A DNA stretch of 64,000 nt from Paenibacillus artemisiicola (GTDB taxonomy: Bacteria; Bacillota; Bacilli; Paenibacillales; Paenibacillaceae): NCBI RefSeq assembly GCF_017652985.1, contig NZ_JAGGDJ010000023.1, forward strand, positions 17,749 to 81,748, in the 5' to 3' direction. The translations under genes and the position numbers were made by a program. Numbering within the stretch: position 1 is the first letter of the stretch; each line of letters opens with the position of its first letter. Shown here piece after piece: positions 8,037 to 14,404 of the stretch. The notes under the pieces were generated by a model that was not told the origin of the DNA, made no database searches, and was given only the letters and a program-made list of their open reading frames with translations.

Positions 8037-9266
8037 ATGACCGCTCAACGGAAAAACAGTACTTTGGCTCTGCTGGCGCTCGCAATCAGCGCCTTTGCGA
8101 TCGGCACGACGGAGTTCATCAGCGTCGGCTTGCTTCCGCTAATCGCAGAGGATTTGCATATATCCATCACGGCGGCGGGGCTCACCGTCACGCTTTACGC
8201 GCTCGGCGTTACCGTCGGCGCGCCGGTATTAACGTCCTTGACTTCGCAGGTATCGCGCAAGACGCTCCTGCTGTGGATCATGATCGTATTCATCGGGGGC
8301 AATCTGCTCGCGGCGACGGCATCCGGCGTTGCCGTCCTGCTCGTCGCCCGCGTCATCGCCGCGTTCGCGCACGGCATCTTCATGTCGATCGGCTCCACGC
8401 TGGCCGCCGATCTCGTGCCGGAGAACCGCCGGGCGAGCGCGATATCCATCATGTTCTCCGGACTCACCGTCGCTACGGTGACCGGCGTGCCGATCGGCAC
8501 GTTCATCGGCCAGCAGCTCGGCTGGCGCGCCGCTTTCTTCGCCATCGTGGCGATCGGCGCGATCGCGTTCATCGCCAACTTGGCGCTCGTGCCTTCGGGA
8601 CTGCGCAAAGGCGCCCGCATCCGGCTCGGCGACCAGGTCAAGCTCGTCACGAAGGGCAGACTGCTGCTCGTCTTCCTGATCACGGCTCTCGGTTACGGCG
8701 GCACCTTCGTCGTGTTCACGTACCTATCGCCGCTGCTGCACGAAGTGACCGGCTTCAAGGAAAGCACGGTCGCCGTCATTCTGCTGATGTACGGCATCGC
8801 CATCGCGATCGGCAACATCATCGGCGGCAAGGCCGCCAACCGCAATCCCGCGCGGGCGCTGTTGTATATGTTTGCCCTTCAGGCCGTCGTTCTACTCGTG
8901 CTGGCGTTCACCGCGCCCTACCAGATCGCCGGGCTGATCACGATTTTCTTCATGGGCTTGTTCGCCTTCATGAACGTGCCCGGCCTGCAGGTTTACGTCG
9001 TCACCTTGGCCGAACGGTTCGCGCCGCAGGCGAAGGACGTCGCGTCCGCCGTCAACATCGCCGCGTTCAATGCCGGCATCGCGCTTGGCGCGTACTTGGG
9101 AGGCGTGGTCACCGATTCCGCGGGGCTCATCCACACGACATGGGTCGGCGCCGTCATGGTCGCGGCGGCCGTCGCGCTGACGGCATGGGCGAAGCTGCTC
9201 GAACGCAAGGACCGCCGGCCGGCCGCGGAGAACGAAGCGCCGAAAGCCGAGCTGCGGCGGGCGTAA
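8037..9266 (+). CDS. ytbD: MFS transporter, YtbD/AraJ type
   Basis: 409 residues, 12 helices. Subfamily signatures are FAIGTTEFISVGLLPLIAEDL in helix 1, YALGVTVGAPVLTSL in helix 2, and GVPIGTFIGQQLGWRAAFF in helices 5-6. The C-terminus is charged and cytoplasmic. ATG 8037 follows GGAGGAGG. It is followed 75 bp later by ytbE and divergent from ytcD. The family exports small molecules, drugs or sugars; the constant pairing with an aldo-keto reductase suggests removal of a reactive carbonyl or its product. Clearly related to the transporter at 42873-44081. Confidence 0.88.
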   Translation: MTAQRKNSTLALLALAISAFAIGTTEFISVGLLPLIAEDLHISITAAGLTVTLYALGVTVGAPVLTSLTSQVSRKTLLLWIMIVFIGGNLLAATASGVAVLLVARVIAAFAHGIFMSIGSTLAADLVPENRRASAISIMFSGLTVATVTGVPIGTFIGQQLGWRAAFFAIVAIGAIAFIANLALVPSGLRKGARIRLGDQVKLVTKGRLLLVFLITALGYGGTFVVFTYLSPLLHEVTGFKESTVAVILLMYGIAIAIGNIIGGKAANRNPARALLYMFALQAVVLLVLAFTAPYQIAGLITIFFMGLFAFMNVPGLQVYVVTLAERFAPQAKDVASAVNIAAFNAGIALGAYLGGVVTDSAGLIHTTWVGAVMVAAAVALTAWAKLLERKDRRPAAENEAPKAELRRA

Positions 9267-9341
9267 GCGGCGCCTGCTTCGACGAACCGGCGATCCGATG
9301 ATAGAACCGACACTTATATAAGCGAAAGGGAGTTTTCCATC

Positions 9342-10184
9342 ATGTTGAACCATCTGCAAGATACCGTCGCGCTGCATAACGGCGTCCGCATGCCGGGCTT
9401 CGGCCTCGGCGTCTTCAAAGTCCAGGAGGGCGAGGAGCTCGTGGAGGCGGTCAAAGCCGCTATCAAGCACGGCTACCGCAGCATCGATACCGCCGCGATC
9501 TACGGCAACGAGCAGGGGGTCGGCCGCGGGATCCGCGAAGCGCTGCGGGAGAACGGCCTGCGCCGCGAAGACCTGTTCGTGACCTCCAAAGTGTGGAACG
9601 CCGATCAAGGCTACGACTCGGCGATCGCGGCGTATGAAGCGTCCCTGAATAAGCTGGGCCTCGATTACCTCGACCTGTACCTGGTCCACTGGCCGGTGAA
9701 GGACAAATTCAACGAGACATGGCGCGCGCTGGAGACGCTCTACAAGGAAGGCCGCGTGAAGGCGATCGGCGTCAGCAACTTCCAAATCCATCACCTCGAG
9801 GAGCTGATGCAAAGCGCGTCGGTGAAGCCGATGGTCAACCAAGTCGAGCTGCATCCCCGCCTGACGCAGAAGGAGCTGCTGCGCTTCGCGCAGGCGCAGG
9901 GCATCCGGCTGGAGGCCTGGTCCCCGCTGATGCAGGGCGAGCTGCTCGATAACGGGACGCTGAAAGCGATCGGCGCGAAATACGGCAAGACCGTCGCCCA
10001 AGTCATCCTTCGGTGGGATATCCAAAACGGCATCGTCACGATTCCGAAATCGACGAAGGAGCACCGTATCGTCGAGAATGCCGCTATTTACGATTTCGAG
10101 CTGACGGCGGAAGATATGACCGCGATCGACGCCTTGAACGAAGATCGCCGCGTCGGCCCGGACCCGGACAACTTCGACTTCTAA
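9342..10184 (+). CDS. ytbE: Aldo/keto reductase
   Basis: 280 residues, a full (beta/alpha)8 NADPH-dependent reductase. The catalytic tetrad is visible: Asp in YRSIDTAAIYGNE, Tyr in the same segment, Lys in VTSKVWN and His in YLVHWPVK. The cofactor loop is present as TIPKSTKEHRIVENAAIYDF. It belongs to the 5C group of bacterial reductases (like Bacillus YtbE/YvgN), which reduce methylglyoxal and other aldehydes. ATG 9342 follows GAAAGGGAG. Second gene of the ytbDE unit, ended by the hairpin at 10218. Confidence 0.92.
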   Translation: MLNHLQDTVALHNGVRMPGFGLGVFKVQEGEELVEAVKAAIKHGYRSIDTAAIYGNEQGVGRGIREALRENGLRREDLFVTSKVWNADQGYDSAIAAYEASLNKLGLDYLDLYLVHWPVKDKFNETWRALETLYKEGRVKAIGVSNFQIHHLEELMQSASVKPMVNQVELHPRLTQKELLRFAQAQGIRLEAWSPLMQGELLDNGTLKAIGAKYGKTVAQVILRWDIQNGIVTIPKSTKEHRIVENAAIYDFELTAEDMTAIDALNEDRRVGPDPDNFDF

Positions 10185-10217
10185 CCGCCATCCGCCATCC
10201 GAACGAACGTCTGCAAC

Positions 10218-10245
10218 AAGGCCGCCCTGCATGCAGGGCGGCCTT
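10218..10245 (+). terminator. Hairpin after ytbE
   Basis: Perfect 28-bp palindrome with arms AAGGCCGCCCTGCA / TGCAGGGCGGCCTT. The T run after it is weak, so it may act mainly as a 3' stabiliser. Confidence 0.6.
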
Positions 10246-10297
10246 GCCGCGTTTGCCAAAAAAGACGCTTGGCGACGCTAGCATCGATATGATAGTA

Positions 10298-10325
10298 TTG
10301 ATACAAATTGTATCATCACTATAAT
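10298..10325 (+). promoter_or_regulatory. Promoter with embedded operator for the Hcp/peptide operon
   Basis: TTGATA (10298-10303), 16-bp spacer, TATAAT (10320-10325). A perfect 8-1-8 inverted repeat TGATACAA-A-TTGTATCA covers 10299-10315, that is the -35 and most of the spacer, where a repressor would block polymerase. The predicted start of transcription (~10331) leaves only a ~14-nt leader beginning at the AGGAG site of the first gene. Confidence 0.65.
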
Positions 10326-10344
10326 GGTCAAGGAGCTGATCGTC

Positions 10345-10911
10345 TTGTTTCCACGCAAGAAGCTGCAAGTGCTCGCCCTTCTGCTCGCCGTCGCCGTGTT
10401 CGCCGCGCTGCTGCCTGCAACCGCTTTCGGTGCTCCCGGAGCGCCGAAAGGCATCTACCTCGTCTTGGACGGCATTAAAGGCGAAACCAGGGCCGAGGCG
10501 GTTAAAGACGGCATCGATATTCTGAGCTTCTCGTTCGGGGCTGCTAATACCGTCTCCGCCGGCGGCGGTGCAGGAGGCGGCGCCGGGAAACCGGAGTATA
10601 CCGACCTCTCGCTCATGAAATACCTCGATGCCGCTTCGCTGCCCCTGCTGAAGAACCTCTCCGAGGGCAAAGCAATCAAAAGCGGCAAGCTGTACATCTA
10701 TAACGGCGCGAGCGACAAGCCCGTGCTGACGATCGACATGAAGTCCGTCTTCGTCACGTCCCAGCAGCTGTCGAGCAGCAACGGCGAACGGCCGACGGAA
10801 TCGCTCTCGCTGAAATTCGCCCAAGCGACGTTCACCTACAACGTGGTCGGGCCGGACGGCCGCGTCGTCACGACGCAGACCGTCGATATCGGCGTTGGCC
10901 CGAAAGGATAA
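10345..10911 (+). CDS. Secreted Hcp-family (T6SS tube-like) protein
   Basis: 188 residues. Signal peptide of ~29 residues (FPRKKLQVLALLLAVAVFAALL, then ATAFG-A). The mature part matches the Hcp fold pattern: GIYLVLDGIKGE, IDILSFSFGAAN, a Gly-rich loop, KPEYTDLSLMKYLDAASLPLLKNLSEGKAIKSGKLYI, then LTIDMKSVFVTS and ESLSLKFAQATFTYNV. The order corresponds to the DUF796/Hcp barrel. The start is TTG at 10345 with AAGGAG nine bases before; the upstream ATG at 10324 lies in the -10 element and is excluded. True T6SS Hcp proteins lack signal peptides and Firmicutes lack T6SS, so this is an orphan exported relative. Paralogue of the gene at 11136. Function unknown. Confidence 0.75.
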   Translation: MFPRKKLQVLALLLAVAVFAALLPATAFGAPGAPKGIYLVLDGIKGETRAEAVKDGIDILSFSFGAANTVSAGGGAGGGAGKPEYTDLSLMKYLDAASLPLLKNLSEGKAIKSGKLYIYNGASDKPVLTIDMKSVFVTSQQLSSSNGERPTESLSLKFAQATFTYNVVGPDGRVVTTQTVDIGVGPKG

Positions 10912-10925
10912 AGGAGGAACGACCC

Positions 10926-11084
10926 ATGAATCACCCGCAGCCCCAACCGCCGCAGGACGGCAAGAAAGCCTGGACGACGCCGAGCCTGATCGTCCTGAGC
11001 GTGAAAGAAACGAAAGCTTCCGGCGACAAATGGCAGTTCGTGCAGGACGGCGATTTCTGGAAGCGCACGCCGCTCATCAGCTGA
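10926..11084 (+). CDS. 52-residue peptide with lasso-precursor-like leader
   Basis: Begins MNHPQPQPPQDGKKAWTTPS and ends FWKRTPLIS. ATG 10926 follows AAAGGAGGAAC, a very strong site, 14 bp after the Hcp stop. The segment WTTPSLIVLSVKET fits the leader signature of Paenibacillus lasso peptide precursors ((Y/W)xxPxLxxL then Thr). A core starting at Gly33 would place Asp41 at ring position 9 (GDKWQFVQD), as a lasso ring needs, but then Thr is not at -2; with Thr at -2 no acidic residue is at 7-9. No lasso cyclase, protease or RRE gene is nearby. It may be an orphan RiPP precursor, a regulator or a partner of the flanking Hcp proteins. Confidence 0.65.
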   Translation: MNHPQPQPPQDGKKAWTTPSLIVLSVKETKASGDKWQFVQDGDFWKRTPLIS

Positions 11085-11135
11085 CACGCGGGCACGCGCG
11101 CCCCGCGCCTGCCCGGCATAAAGGAGTAGATCGGA

Positions 11136-12005
11136 TTGTCTAGACGCATACCGCTCACGCTATTGGCGTTCCTGCTCGCTTCCGCCCTGCTGTTCGTCCC
11201 GAAGCCAGCGCCCGCGCAAGCCGCCGCCGGCCAATTGCCCGCCATGCTGCTGACGCTCGACGGCATTAAGGGCAGCTACTCGGGCGGGCCGTTCAAGGAC
11301 GCTATCCAGGTGTCGTCCTACGCGTTCGACGCCGCCAACGACAGCCCGCCGGGCAGCGGATCCGGTTCCGGCGGCGGAAAGCCGGCCTTCGGCGCCATTA
11401 CGCTCGCGAAGCCGATCGACGCCGCCTCCGCGCCGCTGCTGGACGCGCTCGCGAAGGGCAAGACTATCAAGGACGGCTACCTGTATTTCCAGACGACCGC
11501 CGGCGCGGATTCGCGCACGTACATGATCATTCATTTCACCGATGCGCTGGTCACGCACTATCAGCTCGTGCATGGCGCGGACGCATCGCCTACGGAGATA
11601 ATCGAGCTGCGGGTCGCGTCGATGCTGTTCAAGTACGTGACGACGAAGCCCGACGGCTCCCCCGGCACCGTCATCGCCGTGCCGATCGGCAAAGCCCCCG
11701 TCGGCGCCTCCGCCGTGACGACGCAGTACCACTTCGAGCCGATCTACGCGAAGACCGCCAAGGGCGACGCCTACATCGAAGGCTTCACCGTCTCGCTGAA
11801 GGCCGCCGCGGCGAACAGCCTCGTCGACCGGACGACATACCGGATCAACGGCGGCGCCTGGACGGATTATACCGCGCCGTTCAAGATCTACGCGGACGAC
11901 ACGCATACGCTGGAATACTACAGCACGAACGTGGACGGGGACGTCGAGAAGGCCAACGTCATGGACTTCGACGCCGGCACGTTCACGGGCAACGGCAGCT
12001 TCTGA
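11136..12005 (+). CDS. Secreted Hcp-like protein with C-terminal Ig/OmpL47-like domain
   Basis: 289 residues. Signal peptide SRRIPLTLLAFLLASALLF with cleavage near AQA-A (~31). Residues ~35-180 form a second Hcp-like domain: MLLTLDGIKGSYS, IQVSSYAFDAAND, a Gly/Ser loop, KPAFGAITLAKPIDAASAPL, KTIKDGYLYF, FTDALVTHYQL and TEIIELRVASMLFKYV. Residues ~195-285 form a small beta-sandwich with TYRINGGAWTDYTAPFKIY and HTLEYYSTNVDGDVEKA, the repeat pattern of OmpL47/Ig-like surface modules. TTG 11136 is used, with AAGGAG nine bases before. Last gene of the operon, ended by a strong terminator. Likely extracellular or wall-associated; function unknown. Confidence 0.72.
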   Translation: MSRRIPLTLLAFLLASALLFVPKPAPAQAAAGQLPAMLLTLDGIKGSYSGGPFKDAIQVSSYAFDAANDSPPGSGSGSGGGKPAFGAITLAKPIDAASAPLLDALAKGKTIKDGYLYFQTTAGADSRTYMIIHFTDALVTHYQLVHGADASPTEIIELRVASMLFKYVTTKPDGSPGTVIAVPIGKAPVGASAVTTQYHFEPIYAKTAKGDAYIEGFTVSLKAAAANSLVDRTTYRINGGAWTDYTAPFKIYADDTHTLEYYSTNVDGDVEKANVMDFDAGTFTGNGSF

Positions 12006-12018
12006 CGCCATGGACAAG

Positions 12019-12080
12019 CAGCAGCAAGACCCGCAGGGCACGCTCGCTACGAGCGCCGCTTTGCGGGTCTTGCTGCTGTT
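12019..12080 (+). terminator. Terminator of the Hcp/peptide operon
   Basis: 17-bp perfect stem CAGCAGCAAGACCCGCA (12019-12035) / 12062-12078, starting 13 bp past the stop codon. Confidence 0.8.
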
Positions 12081-12145
12081 ATCGGCCGAACGAACCGATT
12101 ACTATAGAGAGAGTTCCCATCCTGCATGTACTGGAGGTACCACGA

Positions 12146-12712
12146 ATGACGAAAGCAGACACTATGGACAAACGCCTCGCGGCGCTGGACGCCGTCACGG
12201 GCGCGGCGGTCTTCGCGATCGTCGAGGAGCTCTACGGCCTCGACCTCGCCTCCGCGACGGCTTCGCCGGACGCCCCGCGCCTCGGCGAAGCTATCGACGC
12301 CTGCCTGGCGGACAACGCCGGCCGCCCGGCCGGAAGCGCGCTCCGCGCGGCGATCAACGCCGCGTGCGGCGTCAATCTCGACGCCCTCTCCGCGCTGGAG
12401 GGCAAGCGGATCAGCCTCTATTCCAAAGGCCGGTGGATGCTGCGGGCCGACGACGACCTGTTCGTCGTGCAGACCGGCGACGGCGACGCGGACGTCGCCA
12501 TCTACCCGACCGGCCGCTACGCGGACATCGCCGGCACGCGAGCCCTGCCGCCCGAGCTGACCGAGGCGTTGGTCCGCCTGGGCTACGCGGTCAACGGACC
12601 GGCCGGCTGCTCGTACGCCGATCCGGCCGGCGAAGCGGTGCCCGACGCGTTCAAGGGGCGGACCATGGCGGCGCTGCTGGACGTCATCCGCCGTTCGTTC
12701 GCGGACGTCTAG
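12146..12712 (+). CDS. Hypothetical protein
   Basis: 188 residues, soluble, acidic and Ala-rich; I do not recognise a family. The N-terminal half is helical (DKRLAALDAVTGAAVFAIVEELYGLDLA), the middle has a beta-rich stretch (KRISLYSKGRWMLRADDDLFVVQTGDGDADVAIY), and the C-terminal half is helical again with FKGRTMAALLDVIRRSF. Two Cys only. ATG 12146 follows TGGAGG. It lies after the terminator of the Hcp operon and runs towards the ThDP enzyme gene, so it is probably a single-gene unit. Confidence 0.7.
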   Translation: MTKADTMDKRLAALDAVTGAAVFAIVEELYGLDLASATASPDAPRLGEAIDACLADNAGRPAGSALRAAINAACGVNLDALSALEGKRISLYSKGRWMLRADDDLFVVQTGDGDADVAIYPTGRYADIAGTRALPPELTEALVRLGYAVNGPAGCSYADPAGEAVPDAFKGRTMAALLDVIRRSFADV

Positions 12713-12726
12713 GCAGCCGTTGCTTG

Positions 12727-14376
12727 TTACTTGCCGAACGAGGACAGGAACTTGACGCGGTCGCCCATCGGCGGCGTGTTGTTGTCCTTGAGCGCGATCT
12801 CCAGCACCGCCGGGCCGTTCGCGGCCAGCAGCCGGTCGATGGCTTCCTCGCGGAAGTCGTCCATCGCCTCGACGCGGTAGCTCGGAATGCCCATGGCCGC
12901 GGCCATCTGCGCGATGTCGACCGGCTCCTGCTCGAACGAGGCGTGCGTGCGCTTGAACTGCAGCGAATGCCCGTGATAGACCATGCCGAGCCGCGCGTTG
13001 TTCATGATGACGAACAGGATCGGCAGCTTCGCCTCCTTCGCGGTCAGGATCTCCATGCCGTGCATGAAGAAGCAGCCGTCGCCCGTGATGCAGGCGACCG
13101 GACGGTCCGGCTCCGCCAGGGCCGAGCCGATCGCCGAGCCGATCCCGCTGCCCATCGCGCCGAAATGCACGTTGATGTTGAACGAATCCGTATCGAGCAC
13201 GTGCATGTAATGAATGACGTACGACATGAACTCGCCAATGTCCACGGTGTAGCGGGTGTTGACGGGCAGATGCGTCTGGAGCGTCCGCAGCGCGTTCGCC
13301 GTGTTGTAGGCGCCGGCGTCCTTGACGGCCGCCCGGCCGAACGCGCCGGCCTCGCCGCCGCCTTCCGTTCCCCGCGACGCGCCCAGCACGCGCAGCTCCT
13401 CGATCAGCATCAGGAGGCTCAAGTGAATGTCGCCGAGCACCGGAATGTCGACTTCGTACTTGCGATTGAACACCGTCTGGTCGAAATCCAGCTGAATCGT
13501 GTACCGGTCCCCGACCAATTGGACGTTGTAATTGTTCGTCGCCGTCTCGCCCAGGCTGGAGCCCACGATCAGCAGCGACTGGCGGGCGCCCTCGGCGATC
13601 AGATTCGACGCCGCCTCGTGGCCGGCGAAGCCGAAGACGCCGGCGAGCAGCGGGTGATCCTCCGGAATGTAGCCCTTGGCCTGCGGCGTCGTCATGATCG
13701 GCCACCGCAGCATCTCCGCCAGCTCGAGCAGCGATTCGACCGAGCCGCGGACGCCCTGGCCGACCAAGATGCAGCCGTCCGGCCGTTCGGCCATCGCCTT
13801 CGCGGCCGCCTGGATCGTCTCGAGATCCGGAATCATCGGCTTGCGCTCCGGCAGCGCCGGAATGTCCGGCTGGCCGATCTCGGCGTGCTGCACGTCGATC
13901 GGGATGGCCACGTGCACGGGGCCGGGCACGCCGGAGACGGCGATTTGGCTCGCCTTGACCACCTCGCGGAGCAGCTCCTTGGCGTCCTTGACGAGGACGC
14001 TGTATTTCGTGACGGGCTTGAAGACCGGCACGGCGTCCAGCTCCTGCGACGCGTTCAGCCCCATCGTGCCGACGGGCACCGCGCCCGTCAGGAACAGCAC
14101 CGGCAGATGCTCGCGCATCGCGTTGGCCGCCCCGGTCACGAGATTCGTGCCGCCCGGGCCGCTGCAGCCGATGGCGACGCTCAGCTGGCCGGCGTATTTG
14201 GCATACGCCGCCGCCATGTACGACGCCGCCCCCTCATGCTTGGCCACGACCGTCTCGATCTCCGGCATCTCGTACAGCTCGTCGAAGAACGCGTTGACCG
14301 AGCCGGCCGGAATGCCGAACAGATGACGGACGCCGCTCTTCTTCAAAAACTCCAATACCGCGCGGGCTGCTTTCAT
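12727..14376 (-). CDS. ThDP-dependent enzyme, acetolactate synthase/pyruvate oxidase-like
   Basis: 549 residues with the three domains of the family. The N-terminal Pyr domain has the activating Glu in VVAKHEGAASYMAAAYAKY and the GCSGPGGTNLVTG loop. The central domain is Rossmann-like (residues ~190-330). The C-terminal PP domain has the ThDP/Mg motif GDGCFFMHG...MNN. The pattern fits acetolactate synthase-like or pyruvate-oxidase-like enzymes that decarboxylate 2-oxo acids; no regulatory IlvN gene is adjacent, so a biosynthetic IlvB is unlikely. ATG 14376 follows AGAGGGGAT. It begins 28 bp after the GGDEF-EAL gene and is probably co-transcribed with it. Confidence 0.85.
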   Translation of the reverse strand: MKAARAVLEFLKKSGVRHLFGIPAGSVNAFFDELYEMPEIETVVAKHEGAASYMAAAYAKYAGQLSVAIGCSGPGGTNLVTGAANAMREHLPVLFLTGAVPVGTMGLNASQELDAVPVFKPVTKYSVLVKDAKELLREVVKASQIAVSGVPGPVHVAIPIDVQHAEIGQPDIPALPERKPMIPDLETIQAAAKAMAERPDGCILVGQGVRGSVESLLELAEMLRWPIMTTPQAKGYIPEDHPLLAGVFGFAGHEAASNLIAEGARQSLLIVGSSLGETATNNYNVQLVGDRYTIQLDFDQTVFNRKYEVDIPVLGDIHLSLLMLIEELRVLGASRGTEGGGEAGAFGRAAVKDAGAYNTANALRTLQTHLPVNTRYTVDIGEFMSYVIHYMHVLDTDSFNINVHFGAMGSGIGSAIGSALAEPDRPVACITGDGCFFMHGMEILTAKEAKLPILFVIMNNARLGMVYHGHSLQFKRTHASFEQEPVDIAQMAAAMGIPSYRVEAMDDFREEAIDRLLAANGPAVLEIALKDNNTPPMGDRVKFLSSFGK

Positions 14377-14404
14377 CTTCTATCCCCTCTCTTATCTACA
14401 AAAA

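Noticed and set aside
10324..10344. ATG 10324 as start of the first Hcp-like gene
   Set aside because: It overlaps the TATAAT -10 element, so it would not be transcribed; TTG 10345 has AAGGAG nine bases before.
10345..12005. A type VI secretion cluster
   Set aside because: Only Hcp-like domains are present, with signal peptides; no sheath, baseplate, ClpV, VgrG or TssJLM gene is in the window.
12727..14376. Biosynthetic acetolactate synthase (ilvB) assignment
   Set aside because: No ilvN, ilvC or leucine genes are near; the context is a c-di-GMP protein. Kept as a general ThDP enzyme.
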